Shown here one piece after another: positions 7,304 to 15,852 of a stretch of 58,812 nt of DNA. Positions within the stretch are counted from its first letter, which is position 1. Every line of letters begins with the position of its first letter. Source of the stretch: Elusimicrobiota bacterium (GTDB taxonomy: Bacteria > Elusimicrobiota > Elusimicrobia > UBA1565 > UBA9628). The translations under genes were made by a program, and so were the position numbers. The notes under the pieces were generated by a model, which was not told where the DNA came from, made no database searches, and saw only the letters and a list, made by a program, of their open reading frames with translations. Location of the stretch: assembly GCA_016209035.1 (NCBI GenBank), contig JACQWX010000093.1:1-58812 (forward strand), written 5' to 3'.

Positions 7304-9015
7304 CAGAGCCTGAATATCCGCAGATGCGGGCCGCGAAGCCGGCGGGGAACCGGCGCGAACTCGACCGCCAGCGTGCCCTTGCGCTCGAGCTCGTCGAAGA
7401 AGCCCTTGAGGTCGGGCGAGCGCTCCGGCGTGGCTCCGTGGCTGGAGACGACGACGAAGGACACCCGGGCTGCAAGGGCGGCCCCAAGGCCCGCCGAGAC
7501 GTCGAGGGTCGCGGTCTCGGCCTGGGACACGCGCACGTGCTCCGGGTTGGAACGTAGATCCGTAGCGGCGCGCCGGATGCGGTAGATCCGGTACCCGCCG
7601 CCTGGGTGGGAGCGTTCCATCGCGGCATAGAGCCGCCAGCGCGGAGAGCCTTCGGCCTTGGTCTTGGCCTCGAGCTCGGAGGCCTGCTCCTTGGCCATCA
7701 CCAGACGGGGGCACGCGTGCGGGTAGTCCATCAGGAGCACCGTTCCCGACGGGATGTTCTTCTCGACCCACTCGGTCCCCAGGGTCCTGGTGTCCGGCAG
7801 GGAGATCTCGCCGTTGTGTCGAAAGCAGATGTAGATGCCCGGCCCCAGCGCCAGGACCAAGGCCAGCCCGGTCGCGGCCCGGCCCAGCCGCGCGGCTGCG
7901 GCCAGGCCCTCCCCGGCCAGCAAGGCGATGCCCGGGAAGCAGCCCAACAGATAGCGCATCCAGCTGCCGTCCGGGTGCGTGCTCAAGCTGGCCGTATAGG
8001 CCGCGATCGGGCCGAGCAGGAGGATGGCGAGTCTTCGGTCCCTGCGCCAACATGCCGCGGCCCCGACCACGACGGCCAGGCCCGCGATGGAGCCCGCGCC
8101 GGCGAAATTCCAGACATTGAGGTGGACCATGAGCGCGATCTCTCCGAGGGACTTCTCCCGGATGCCGGCCAGGGCCGAAAAATCGCGCATGGCGGCCCAG
8201 AACCTCGGGAAATCGAGCAGGATGTAGGGCGAGCCCGCGATGAAGCCCAAGGCCCCCGCCGCCATCCCTTCGAACAACACAGCGCCTGGCATTGCATTCT
8301 TTGCATTTTCGCGGTCGCCAAAAGGCGATGCCTGGCGCCTGAGCACATGGGCCAGGGGAAGCAGGACCGCGGACGCGAGCGCGGTGTATTGGGTGGACAT
8401 GCCGAGCCCCAGGGCTCCGCCGCAGACCCAGTACCAGACGCGGCCCCCTTCCCGGAAGACCCGCACCGCTGCGTACCAGGCTACGGCCGCGAAGAAGAAC
8501 ATCGCCATGTCGGGCTTGGCTGCATGAGACGACTCGATCATGATCGGAGCGGCCGCGAGCAGCAGGGCCGCCCATGGCAGACCGGAATCGGCCCGGAGTT
8601 CCCTCTCCGTCCTCCACACCACGGCCAGGCCCAGCAGTCCGAACAGGGTCGAAAGGGCCCTGCCGATGAGATAGAAGCCCGTCGGCTCCCAAGCGAAGAG
8701 ACCGGCGAAATCCGCCACCGAGCGCAGCATCCCGAGCCCGGACCAGACCGCGAAGTAGACGCCGTAGCAGAGGAACAGCAGGGTGGGCCAGAGCGTGGGG
8801 TACTTGAAGCTGTAGGGCTTGAGCGACCCGGAGCCGAAGGACGCGGCTAGGTTGATGATATGCGGCTCGTCCGAGTTGAAGGTGTGCGGCAGGCCGTACC
8901 CCAGCCCGTCGATCCTCAGCCAGACCGCGGCGAGAGCCGCCGCTCCCAGCGCTGCGACCGCCCATGGGCAGCCGCAGCGCTGAAGCCACCGACGCGGACT
9001 GGGGGCGGTCTTCAC
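7303..9015 (-). CDS. GT-C/PMT-like membrane glycosyltransferase
   Basis: A 570-residue multispanning protein of the dolichyl-phosphate-mannose mannosyltransferase type. The first periplasmic loop reads HTFNSDEPHIINLAASF, with the acidic pair expected of GT-C enzymes; SSHAAKPDMAMF and the following helices fit. A soluble C-terminal domain begins near EWVEKNIPSGT. A palindromic segment at 8281-8340 encodes about 20 residues that look like an in-frame insertion. It starts 10 bp after the nucleotidyltransferase gene and ends in ATGA overlap with the outer-membrane gene. Confidence 0.75.
   Translation of the reverse strand: MKTAPSPRRWLQRCGCPWAVAALGAAALAAVWLRIDGLGYGLPHTFNSDEPHIINLAASFGSGSLKPYSFKYPTLWPTLLFLCYGVYFAVWSGLGMLRSVADFAGLFAWEPTGFYLIGRALSTLFGLLGLAVVWRTERELRADSGLPWAALLLAAAPIMIESSHAAKPDMAMFFFAAVAWYAAVRVFREGGRVWYWVCGGALGLGMSTQYTALASAVLLPLAHVLRRQASPFGDRENAKNAMPGAVLFEGMAAGALGFIAGSPYILLDFPRFWAAMRDFSALAGIREKSLGEIALMVHLNVWNFAGAGSIAGLAVVVGAAACWRRDRRLAILLLGPIAAYTASLSTHPDGSWMRYLLGCFPGIALLAGEGLAAAARLGRAATGLALVLALGPGIYICFRHNGEISLPDTRTLGTEWVEKNIPSGTVLLMDYPHACPRLVMAKEQASELEAKTKAEGSPRWRLYAAMERSHPGGGYRIYRIRRAATDLRSNPEHVRVSQAETATLDVSAGLGAALAARVSFVVVSSHGATPERSPDLKGFFDELERKGTLAVEFAPVPRRLRGPHLRIFRL
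8281..8340. repeat. Intragenic palindromic insertion
   Basis: Imperfect inverted arms at 8282-8295 and 8325-8338 (12 of 14 bases pair) enclose a less GC-rich core. An inner perfect hairpin (TCGCC-AAAA-GGCGA, 8315-8328) is nested inside. The element is translated in frame within the GT-C protein (ASPFGDRENAKNAMPG), resembling REP-like or protein-coding palindromic elements. Confidence 0.5.
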
Positions 9016-9025
9016 GGCCCGGGGG

Positions 9026-9736
9026 TCAAACGGAGGCGCTCTTGGCGAGCCGCCGGGAGAACCTCTCGAAACGCTCCGGGGTCCCGATGTCCGCCGCTTC
9101 GCCGGTCACGGGATAGCCGTAGAGCTCCTGTCCCGCGCGCACGACCGCCGGGAACACGTCCTTGAGGAAGTTGCTGGGCGCCTCGCCAGGGACGTGGTGG
9201 AGGAGCTGCCGCCGGATAATCCAGACCGGGACCGCGGCCATGGCAGCCGGGTCGTCGCTCTGGTACTCGGGGAAGCTGGCGATACGGCGCAAGGGTCCCA
9301 TCACCACCATCTGCGCCTCGTCTTCCTTCTCCGGCTTGCGCAAGGCGAGGGTCGCCAGCCCCGGATGGGACCGGTGGAACTCGAGCATCTTGACGCAGTC
9401 GAACCGAGCCCAGACGTCGCCGAGGAACACCAGTGTGTCGTCCGGCAGGGAAGCGGTCCCCAGGGCCTTGACGGTCCCCGCGGTCCCGAGCCGGCTCTGC
9501 TCCACGAAGTAGCGCAGCCTCACGCCCCACCGCGCGCCGTCGGAGAAATGAGCGCGGATGACGTCGGCCTTGACGCCCAGGCACAGCACGATGGAATCGT
9601 GCCCGGAGGCCTTGAGCCACTCGATGTGGTGCTCGAGCAGGGGCTTTCCCCGCACCGGGATCATGAGCTTGGGGACATAGTCGTCGCCCATCCGCATGCA
9701 CTCGCCGTGCCCGCCCGCCAGGATGATGACCGACAT
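9026..9736 (-). CDS. Sugar-1-phosphate nucleotidyltransferase-like protein
   Basis: A 236-residue protein with the nucleotidyltransferase fold: MSVIILAGGHGECMRMG, KLMIPVRGKPLLEHHIEWL, LVFLGDVW and a closing AADIGTPERFERF. The canonical loop is GxGTRLxP; here the arginine position is Cys (GHGECMRMG), so catalysis may be altered or lost. First gene of the seven-gene operon. The start at 9736 is chosen because the frame upstream has no ATG in context and a TAGAAT box lies 8 nt before it. It may activate a sugar for the downstream glycosyltransferases or be a regulatory homolog. Confidence 0.7.
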   Translation of the reverse strand: MSVIILAGGHGECMRMGDDYVPKLMIPVRGKPLLEHHIEWLKASGHDSIVLCLGVKADVIRAHFSDGARWGVRLRYFVEQSRLGTAGTVKALGTASLPDDTLVFLGDVWARFDCVKMLEFHRSHPGLATLALRKPEKEDEAQMVVMGPLRRIASFPEYQSDDPAAMAAVPVWIIRRQLLHHVPGEAPSNFLKDVFPAVVRAGQELYGYPVTGEAADIGTPERFERFSRRLAKSASV

Positions 9737-9744
9737 TCCATGAG

Positions 9745-9750
9745 ATTCTA
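9745..9750 (-). promoter_or_regulatory. -10 box of the first glycan operon
   Basis: TAGAAT on the minus strand, 8 nt from the ATG at 9736. It would give a very short or absent leader for the operon running down to 1462. Confidence 0.4.
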
Positions 9751-9808
9751 GCAAAATGGCGTCGGCGCTCGGCCCGCAGAACCCCTTGAAAGAGGCGCTT
9801 TGTCGATG

Positions 9809-9824
9809 TATACTGTATACAGTA
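9809..9824 (+). promoter_or_regulatory. vapBC promoter with overlapping palindromic operator
   Basis: TATACT at 9809-9814 fits a -10 box. It overlaps a perfect 14-bp palindrome TACTGTATACAGTA at 9811-9824, 20 bp upstream of vapB. A symmetric site over the -10 region is where VapB-VapC complexes normally bind to repress their own operon. Confidence 0.65.
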
Positions 9825-9844
9825 CTGTCGCTGTCTAATCGGCC

Positions 9845-10105
9845 ATGATCCAGCGCTTCCAGCTCTATTTTCCGGTGGAGCTTTACCTGCGGCTCAAGGA
9901 CGCGGCGGCGCGGCGCGGCACGAGCATCGCGCGGTTCGTGCGGCAGGCCGCGGAGAAGGCGCTCGCCGATGACAGCCCCGGCGGCGCGGACCCCCTGGAC
10001 AAAATCGTGGGCAAAGGCAGGTCCAGGGACACGGACCTTTCCTACCGCCACGACAAGTACCTCTACGGCTGGGTCAAGGACGTCCCCCCCAAGAAGAAGC
10101 GATGA
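9845..10105 (+). CDS. vapB: VapB-type ribbon-helix-helix antitoxin
   Basis: An 86-residue antitoxin. The N-terminal MIQRFQLYFPVELYLRLKDA followed by RGTSIARFVRQAAEKAL is a ribbon-helix-helix DNA-binding fold. The C-terminal half is charged and probably wraps the toxin. The gene overlaps vapC by ATGA, and a perfect palindrome sits over its promoter, both typical of autoregulated TA operons. Confidence 0.85.
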   Translation: MIQRFQLYFPVELYLRLKDAAARRGTSIARFVRQAAEKALADDSPGGADPLDKIVGKGRSRDTDLSYRHDKYLYGWVKDVPPKKKR

Positions 10106-10509
10106 TATTCGTCGACACCTCGGCCTGGGTGGCGCTCTTCGTCCGGCAGGACGAGTTCCACGGCCAAGCCGCCTCTTTCTGGGACGGCCTTCGGCGCAAA
10201 TCCGTCACGCCCTTGAGCAGCTTCGACGTCTTCGGCGAGACCCTCACCGTCATCCGGGGCAGGGCGGGCCTGGACCAGGCTCTTGAATTCGGCGAGGCTT
10301 TCCTGAACAGCCGCATCCTGATCCGGGAGGAAGTGGACGGCGCCTTGCGTCAGAAGGCCTGGGCCTTGTTCAAGCAGTACCACGACAAGCCGCTCAGCTT
10401 CACCGACTGCACCTCTTTCGCCCTGCTGCGCAAGCGCGGCATCAACCTCGTCTTCTCCTTCGACGAAGACTTCCGGCGGCTGGGCTTCTCCGTCAATATC
10501 CTGCCTTAG
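10102..10509 (+). CDS. vapC: VapC PIN-domain ribonuclease toxin
   Basis: A 135-residue PIN-domain protein. The acidic Mg-binding residues are present: D5 (MIFVDTSAW), E46 (FDVFGETLTV), D102 (SFTDCTSFALL) and D121/D123 (FSFDEDF). VapC toxins cut tRNA or rRNA and are held in check by VapB, encoded just upstream. Its 3' end overlaps the convergent hrpB by 4 bp. Confidence 0.9.
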   Translation: MIFVDTSAWVALFVRQDEFHGQAASFWDGLRRKSVTPLSSFDVFGETLTVIRGRAGLDQALEFGEAFLNSRILIREEVDGALRQKAWALFKQYHDKPLSFTDCTSFALLRKRGINLVFSFDEDFRRLGFSVNILP

Positions 10510-12998
10510 GGCCAGGGGTGCTTGGGGTACTTGCGCCGGAGCTCGCGCTTGACCTGGGGATAGACCTTGCTCCAGAAAGAGGTCAGGTCCGCGGTCTTCT
10601 GCACGGTACGGAAGTTAGGGGCCAGGATGTCGAAGACCACGGCCAAGCGGCCTTCGCACAGGGCCATGGTCCCCTTCATGCCCAGAAAATCGCCGAGCCT
10701 GGCCAAGAGCTCGGCGGGCTTGGATTCGGAGTAGATGAACCGTCCGGCTCCGCCGCACGGAAGCCTCTTTCTCGTCGGGAACGTCTTGTCCAGAAACGCC
10801 GCGCGCGCCGGACCGAGAAACCGTACGACGAAGGGTTCAAGCGAGGTTTGCTCGATCTCTTTAAGAGAATTCTTCCCCTCGCAAACCTGCTCGAAGACAC
10901 GTCTCCAATCATCCGCCCCCATCCCAGGGAAACCCTGGGATGGGTAAAACCTGGCCGCCAGCCGGATGCGGACCTCGAGCTGCCGGACCTTGTCGTCGAG
11001 GCCCGGGTGCCTCAGCTCGCCGGAAGCGAACTTCTCCGCCCAAAGGCCTGAGGCGGCCTTGCGGTCCTGGCGGTCCGCTATGGCCTGCTTGCGCTCGAGC
11101 GCGAGCCCCCGGAACATGAGCCTGCTTTCCTTGACGACGCGCTTGGCCCGTTCGTCGAATTCGGAGACCTCCTTCCAGGCGCACTCCGCGGGGAGAAGCC
11201 TCTGGACGGTCTCGGCGCCGCAGGGGAGATAGAGGGGCACGCTCACTTGCCTGGCCTGGCCCGAGCCCGCGGTCTCATGGACCTCCATGGCGAGGATGAG
11301 GTCGGGCGGCACGCGGCCCTTCTCGAAAGGCAGGAGCGCCTTCCTTCCGTCGGAGAGCTGATAGACCAGCCCATCTCGCGCTCGAGCGGCGAGCCGGTCC
11401 GTGAAGACCGCCGCCCAGACGGCGCCGATGTCCCGTTCATCAGCGCCGGTCTTGGCCAGGCTCTCCCCGCCCCCGATCCTCGTGAGCTGTCTGAGCATCT
11501 CCGACGCCTCCCACGGCAGATACTCGGCTCGGCCCTCCAGGAGGTCCCGACCGGCTGCCAGCAGGTCCGTGGTCTTGTCCTTGCGGCGCGAGAACTGGCT
11601 TTCGAACACGGCCACCATGGCGGCCGCAAGGCCGAACGCCTCGGACCCCAGGCATCGGCTGTCCTCGAGCACCCCCGCGAGCCTCGGCGCCACGGGATAG
11701 CGGTTGAGAGCCTTCCCCTTCGTCGTGATGCGGCCTCCCTCGTCCAGGGACTTCAAGCCCGCCAGGATCTCCCCCGCCCGGGCCCACGCCTCCGGCCTCG
11801 GCGGAGTCAACCAATCGAGCCCGCACGGCAGGGACGCGGTCGAGGCCGGAGGCCGAGCGTCACCTGCGCCGTCAGGAAAGGTGTGGGCGGCAAGGGACGC
11901 GGCCTGAAGCCGCAGGCCGCTCAACTCGAGCCGCGCCATCTCCGGAGGCAGGGACTCGGGCATCGAGGCCTCCTCCGCCTTGCCCCAGAGCCGCACGCAG
12001 CGGCCCGGCGCGGTCCTGCCGGCGCGGCCGGCGCGCTGGGACGCGTTGGAGCGGCTGACGCGGCAGACATAGAGAGCGTTGACGTCGCGGTTCGCGTCGT
12101 AGGTCGCCACGCGGTGCAAGCCGCTGTCGATCACCGCGGTCACGCCCGGGATGGTGAGCGAGGTCTCCGCCACGTTGGTCGAGACGATGACGCGGCGCCG
12201 CCCCGCCTCAGGGTCGAGGACCTTCTGCTGGTCCGCCAGGTCCATGGAGCCGTGGAGTTCCCGCAGGACGAGCCCCCTCTCGCGGCAGAAGGGGCCCAGG
12301 GCCGACACGGTCCTCTTGATCTCCTTCAGGCCGGGCATGAACACCAGGGCCGAGCCGTCGAGCTTCTGCGCTCCGAGCGCAACCATCGCTCGGAGCGCAT
12401 GGGCCCCGAGGTCTTCGCGGCCTTGAGGCGCCAGCCACCTGATGTCCACGGGGAAAGCCCGCGCCGGAACGTCGATGTGCTCAGCCCCTGGAAGATACCC
12501 GAGCAGCCCGCCGGCGTCCAGGGTCGCGGAGAGGACGGCAATCTTGAGGTCCGGCCGCCTGCCGGACCTCAAGGTCTTGAGCCACGCCAGCGCCAGGTCG
12601 CACTCCAGCGTCCTCTCGTGAAACTCGTCCAAGAGCACCGTGCCGACGCCCTCCAGCCACGGGTCCGAGAGGACCCGCCGGATGAAGACGCCGTAGGTCT
12701 GGAACACGACCGTCGTGTCCTTCGCGCACGCGCTGTCGAACCGGACCTGATACCCGACCTCCCGGCCCAGCCGGACGCCGGCCAGGGCCGCGACCCTGGC
12801 CGCAAGGCTCCTGGCCGCCAGCCTCCTGGGCTCGAGCACCAGCACCCTGCCCGGAAAGCCGCGGCGGTCCTCGAGCAGGAACTTAGGCGTCTGCGTGGAT
12901 TTCCCGCTGCCGGTCGGCGCGGTCAGGACCAGGGCGCCGGACCTCGAAAGCGCTCCGAGGATCCGCGCTCGATGAGGATGGATCGGCAGATCGGACAT
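10506..12998 (-). CDS. hrpB: ATP-dependent helicase HrpB
   Basis: An 830-residue DEAH-type helicase. Motif I is TAPTGSGKST, motif II DEFHERTLE, motif III LSATLDA, and motif VI lies in RSNASQRAGRAGRTAPG. The second half (LTRIGGGES to the end) is the HrpB-specific C-terminal region; length is normal. It is a nucleic-acid remodelling enzyme whose bacterial role is poorly defined. ATG at 12998 is preferred over a GTG one codon upstream. Two small insertions are notable: a perfect 12-bp hairpin at 10918-10944 and a dispersed 24-bp repeat at 11836-11859. Divergent from the MFS gene across a palindrome. Confidence 0.92.
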   Translation of the reverse strand: MSDLPIHPHRARILGALSRSGALVLTAPTGSGKSTQTPKFLLEDRRGFPGRVLVLEPRRLAARSLAARVAALAGVRLGREVGYQVRFDSACAKDTTVVFQTYGVFIRRVLSDPWLEGVGTVLLDEFHERTLECDLALAWLKTLRSGRRPDLKIAVLSATLDAGGLLGYLPGAEHIDVPARAFPVDIRWLAPQGREDLGAHALRAMVALGAQKLDGSALVFMPGLKEIKRTVSALGPFCRERGLVLRELHGSMDLADQQKVLDPEAGRRRVIVSTNVAETSLTIPGVTAVIDSGLHRVATYDANRDVNALYVCRVSRSNASQRAGRAGRTAPGRCVRLWGKAEEASMPESLPPEMARLELSGLRLQAASLAAHTFPDGAGDARPPASTASLPCGLDWLTPPRPEAWARAGEILAGLKSLDEGGRITTKGKALNRYPVAPRLAGVLEDSRCLGSEAFGLAAAMVAVFESQFSRRKDKTTDLLAAGRDLLEGRAEYLPWEASEMLRQLTRIGGGESLAKTGADERDIGAVWAAVFTDRLAARARDGLVYQLSDGRKALLPFEKGRVPPDLILAMEVHETAGSGQARQVSVPLYLPCGAETVQRLLPAECAWKEVSEFDERAKRVVKESRLMFRGLALERKQAIADRQDRKAASGLWAEKFASGELRHPGLDDKVRQLEVRIRLAARFYPSQGFPGMGADDWRRVFEQVCEGKNSLKEIEQTSLEPFVVRFLGPARAAFLDKTFPTRKRLPCGGAGRFIYSESKPAELLARLGDFLGMKGTMALCEGRLAVVFDILAPNFRTVQKTADLTSFWSKVYPQVKRELRRKYPKHPWP
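10918..10944. repeat. Perfect hairpin inside hrpB
   Basis: Arms CCCATCCCAGGG and CCCTGGGATGGG (12 bp each) are separated by AAA. The hairpin is translated as part of the HrpB C-terminal region. No U-tract follows on either strand, so it is not an obvious terminator. Confidence 0.7.
11836..11859. repeat. Dispersed 24-bp repeat, copy in hrpB
   Basis: The 24 bp beginning GCGGTCGAGG and ending GGCCGAGCG are identical to 41968-41991 inside the TldE-like gene. Here they are read in frame in a Pro/Ala/Ser stretch (RPPASTAS), suggesting insertion into a surface loop of HrpB. Confidence 0.7.
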
Positions 12999-13014
12999 CA
13001 CTTGGATTCAATGA

Positions 13015-13031
13015 TATCAATCGTATTGATA
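13015..13031. promoter_or_regulatory. Operator-like palindrome between hrpB and the MFS gene
   Basis: TATCAAT-CGT-ATTGATA, two perfect 7-bp arms, occupies the short gap between the divergent starts. It also contains TATCAA/ATTGAT -10-like hexamers on both strands. It could be a shared repressor site; no regulator gene is adjacent. Confidence 0.5.
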
Positions 13032-13048
13032 CAATGGGGGCTCGAACC

Positions 13049-14362
13049 ATGTCCAGCGCCCAGCCTGCCGGAGATTCAATAGCGAGGATCGCCCACGCCC
13101 TGCGGGCGCTCAAGAACCGCGACTTTCGGCTCTTCCTCTCCGGGCAGATGGTCTCGCTGGCCGGCACCTGGATGCAGACCGTGGCCCAGGCGTGGCTGGT
13201 CTACCGGCTGACGGGGTCGTCTTTCCTGCTGGGCTCGGTCGCCTTCTGCGGCCAGCTCCCCATCCTGCTGTTCTCCCCGCTGGGAGGAATCGTGGCGGAC
13301 CGGTTCGACCGGCGGCGGGTCGTGCTCGTCACCCAGGCCCTCTCGATGCTGCTGGCGGCGGTCCTGGCCGGGCTGACGCTCTCCGGGCGGGTGACGGTGG
13401 GCCACATCTTCGCGCTGGCCGCGTGCCTGGGCGCGGCCAACGCCTTCGACATCCCGGCCCGGCAGGCCTTTATCGTGGACATGGTGGGCCGCAAGGACCT
13501 CATCAACGCCATCGCGCTCAACTCCAGCATGTTCAACGGAGCCCGCATCATCGGCCCGGCCGCGGCCGGCGTCCTGGTCGGCGCGGTCGGGGAAGGCTGG
13601 TGCTTCCTCGCCAACTCGGCCAGCTACCTGGCCGTCATCGCCGGCCTCGTCATGATGCGCACGGCCGAGCGTTCCCGGCCCGCCGGCACGGCTTCGCCGC
13701 TGGAGAACGTCCTCGAGGGCTTCCGCTTCGTCCGGGACACGAAGCCGGTGCGCGCGCTGCTGCTTCTACTGGGGCTCACCAGCCTGGTGGGGATGCCCTA
13801 CGCCGTCTTGATGCCGATCTTCGCGGACCGCGTCCTGCACGGCGGAGCGCGCGGCCTCGGCCTGCTCATGGCGGCCTCCGGCGCCGGGGCCCTCATCGGC
13901 GCCCTGGCATTGGCCGTGCGCGAGAACACCCAGGGCATGGGCAAGCTCATCGCGGCAGCCTCCGCCGTCTTCGGCGCGTGCCTGGTCTTGTTCTCGCTCT
14001 CGCGCAGCCTCTGGCTCTCGGCCGCGCTCCTCGTCCCGGTCGGGTTCTGCATGATGACGCACATGGCGTGCACCAACACCCTCATCCAGTCCATGGCGCC
14101 CGACGGCTTGAGAGGCCGCGTGATGGCGTTCTACTCCATGGTGTTCATGGGCATGGCGCCCTTCGGATCCCTGCTGGCGGGCGCGACCGCCGACTCTCTC
14201 GGGGCGCCCACGACGGTCGCGCTCTGCGGCGCGGCCTGCATCCTGGCGGCGTCGGGCTTCGCCTCGGTCCTGCCGAGCATCCGGCCCGAGGCCCGGCGCC
14301 TCATCCTCGCGGCTGAGATGGACGCGGCCGGGCTCGCGGCCGAGCCGGGGCACGTCGCGTAG
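13049..14362 (+). CDS. MFS transporter of the enterobactin-exporter (MFS_3) type
   Basis: A 437-residue transporter with about 12 predicted membrane helices. It has DFRLFLSGQMVSLAGTWMQ at its N-terminus and the loop GGIVADRFDRRRVVLV between helices 2 and 3, both typical of the MFS_3/EntS-like group that exports siderophores or drugs. MSSAQPAG at 13049 is preferred because GGGGG lies 8 nt upstream; an ATG at 13034 would begin 3 bp after the operator palindrome. Its last 62 bp overlap the convergent gmhA. Substrate unknown. Confidence 0.85.
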   Translation: MSSAQPAGDSIARIAHALRALKNRDFRLFLSGQMVSLAGTWMQTVAQAWLVYRLTGSSFLLGSVAFCGQLPILLFSPLGGIVADRFDRRRVVLVTQALSMLLAAVLAGLTLSGRVTVGHIFALAACLGAANAFDIPARQAFIVDMVGRKDLINAIALNSSMFNGARIIGPAAAGVLVGAVGEGWCFLANSASYLAVIAGLVMMRTAERSRPAGTASPLENVLEGFRFVRDTKPVRALLLLLGLTSLVGMPYAVLMPIFADRVLHGGARGLGLLMAASGAGALIGALALAVRENTQGMGKLIAAASAVFGACLVLFSLSRSLWLSAALLVPVGFCMMTHMACTNTLIQSMAPDGLRGRVMAFYSMVFMGMAPFGSLLAGATADSLGAPTTVALCGAACILAASGFASVLPSIRPEARRLILAAEMDAAGLAAEPGHVA

Positions 14363-14993
14363 GGCGGCTTTCCAGCTGCCTCACGTAGAAAGTCAGGATG
14401 TGGCCGACCCCCATGTGGAGCTCCTCGATGACCCCGTACTGATCCGACGGAACCACGAGCGCCAGGTCGACCAGGGACTTGAGCTTGCCGCCGTCGAACC
14501 CGAGCAGGGCGACGGTCTTGGCGCCGCGGCTCTTGGCGTACCGGGCGGCCTTGACGAGGTTCTTCGAGTTGCCCGAACCGCTGATGAGCAGGGCCAGGTC
14601 GCCCGGCTCGAGCAGGGCCTCCATCTTGGCGACGAAGACGTCGTCGAATGACAGGTCGTTGGCCACGGCCGTGAGGAACTCGACGTTGTCGGTCAGGGCC
14701 ACGCTCCTGATGAGCGGCCGGCCCGGCACCCGGGCGGTCTTGGCGAAGTCCACCGCGATGTGGGACGAGATGGCGGCCGAGCCGCCGTTGCCCATCACGA
14801 GGACCTTGCGGCCAAGGTCTCGCACCTTGAGGAGCTCCCCCGCGATGCTTGACAGGACCCTGAGGTCCACGCCCTCCCACGCGGCCGCGCACTCGGCGCG
14901 GTACCAGCGGGAGAAGTCCTCCGGCCCCAGGTTGCCCGGCCCCGCGTTGTGGAAGCGGCCGGGGCGCGTCGGCTTGATTTTATTTTCTGGCAT
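14301..14993 (-). CDS. gmhA: SIS-domain phosphoheptose isomerase
   Basis: A 230-residue SIS-domain isomerase expected to turn sedoheptulose 7-phosphate into D-glycero-D-manno-heptose 7-phosphate. VMGNGGSAAISSHIAVDFAK is the sugar-phosphate loop, LISGSGNSKNLVKAARYAK the second SIS motif, and IEELHMGVGH the catalytic Glu/His region of GmhA. A basic, Pro-rich tail of about 25 residues follows the fold and is unusual; it is the part that overlaps the convergent MFS gene. It follows gmhB with a 14-bp overlap. With gmhB and the HddA/HddC homologs at 32-33.7 kb it would complete the GDP-heptose pathway. Confidence 0.85.
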   Translation of the reverse strand: MPENKIKPTRPGRFHNAGPGNLGPEDFSRWYRAECAAAWEGVDLRVLSSIAGELLKVRDLGRKVLVMGNGGSAAISSHIAVDFAKTARVPGRPLIRSVALTDNVEFLTAVANDLSFDDVFVAKMEALLEPGDLALLISGSGNSKNLVKAARYAKSRGAKTVALLGFDGGKLKSLVDLALVVPSDQYGVIEELHMGVGHILTFYVRQLESRPTRRAPARPRARPRPSQPRG

Positions 14994-15567
14994 AGCTGGT
15001 CTTCGACAGGTTCCTCAGAATCCACTCCACCGCTTCCAGGAGGTCCCGGCACACGACATGGGGCTTCGCCTTGAAGCGCCCGTCCCTCCCTCCCTTCCCG
15101 GTCCGCACCAGGATCCCCACGCAGCCGGCGTTGCGGGCGGTCACGAGGTCCGTCGTCGAATCGCCCACCATGTAGCAGCCTCCAAGCTCGATCCCGAAGC
15201 GCTTGGCCGCCCTCTCGATCAAGGCGGTCCGCGGCTTGCGGCAGGCGCATCCCTTCCCGCCCTTCCCGGCCGGAGGGTGAGGGCAGTAGTAGAGCGCGTC
15301 GAGCCTCGCGCCGCCCCGATCGAGCCGCTCCTTGAGCGCGCGGTTGATCCTCTGCAGGGTCCTGAGCGAGAAAAACCCGCGCCCGACGCCGGACTGGTTG
15401 CTCACCACCACGACCTTCAAGCCCGCCTTGTTGAGCCTGCGGACCGCCTCGGCCGCGCCCGGCAGGACCCGGAGGGCCCGGACCCGATGGACATAGTCCG
15501 TGTCCTCGACGAGGACCCCGTCGCGGTCGAGGAAGACGGCGCGCCGGCAAGGCCTCCTGAACGACAT
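14980..15567 (-). CDS. gmhB: D-glycero-D-manno-heptose bisphosphate phosphatase
   Basis: A 195-residue HAD phosphatase that removes the C7 phosphate of heptose 1,7-bisphosphate. Motif I is FLDRDGVLVED, motif II VVVSNQSGVGRG, and the family zinc loop is present (CPHPPAGKGGKGCACRKP, with Cys/His ligands), then MVGDSTTDLVTARNAG. The frame is open much further upstream, but MSFRRPCRRAVFLDRDG gives the standard length. Overlaps gmhA by 14 bp, so the two are probably cotranscribed. Confidence 0.9.
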   Translation of the reverse strand: MSFRRPCRRAVFLDRDGVLVEDTDYVHRVRALRVLPGAAEAVRRLNKAGLKVVVVSNQSGVGRGFFSLRTLQRINRALKERLDRGGARLDALYYCPHPPAGKGGKGCACRKPRTALIERAAKRFGIELGGCYMVGDSTTDLVTARNAGCVGILVRTGKGGRDGRFKAKPHVVCRDLLEAVEWILRNLSKTSYARK

Positions 15568-15750
15568 TATTGGGCGTTCCTGATCAAAGCGGAAAGAGAG
15601 AGGGTTGCGAGTCTTCAATATGCTCCTTCGTCCATTCATGGGTCCTCGGCTCGTAATGCCATCCACGGGACCGCAACGCCTCAATTCTACTGGATGGCAT
15701 AGCCATGGAAACAATATCATAGCAAACGGCTGACACCGGCTACCCGCGGG

Positions 15751-15779
15751 GGTGCGTGGAAGATTTGTAGGTAGCCGGC
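15751..15779 (+). repeat. Left terminal inverted repeat of the IS element
   Basis: 29 bp beginning GGTGCGTGGAAG and ending GGTAGCCGGC. It matches the reverse complement of 17697-17725 except for one T/G difference at the seventh base. Confidence 0.85.
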
Positions 15780-15852
15780 CGCCCACCGTTCCCACGACGC
15801 CTGCCGGGCATGCCGGAGAACGCTCGCAACAAGATTCGGTGATCCCGGGATC

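Noticed and set aside
6503..8989. An 828-codon frame combining the outer-membrane protein with upstream sequence.
   Set aside because: The upstream part is a shadow of the GT-C gene. The signal peptide at 7303 and the ATGA overlap fix the real start.
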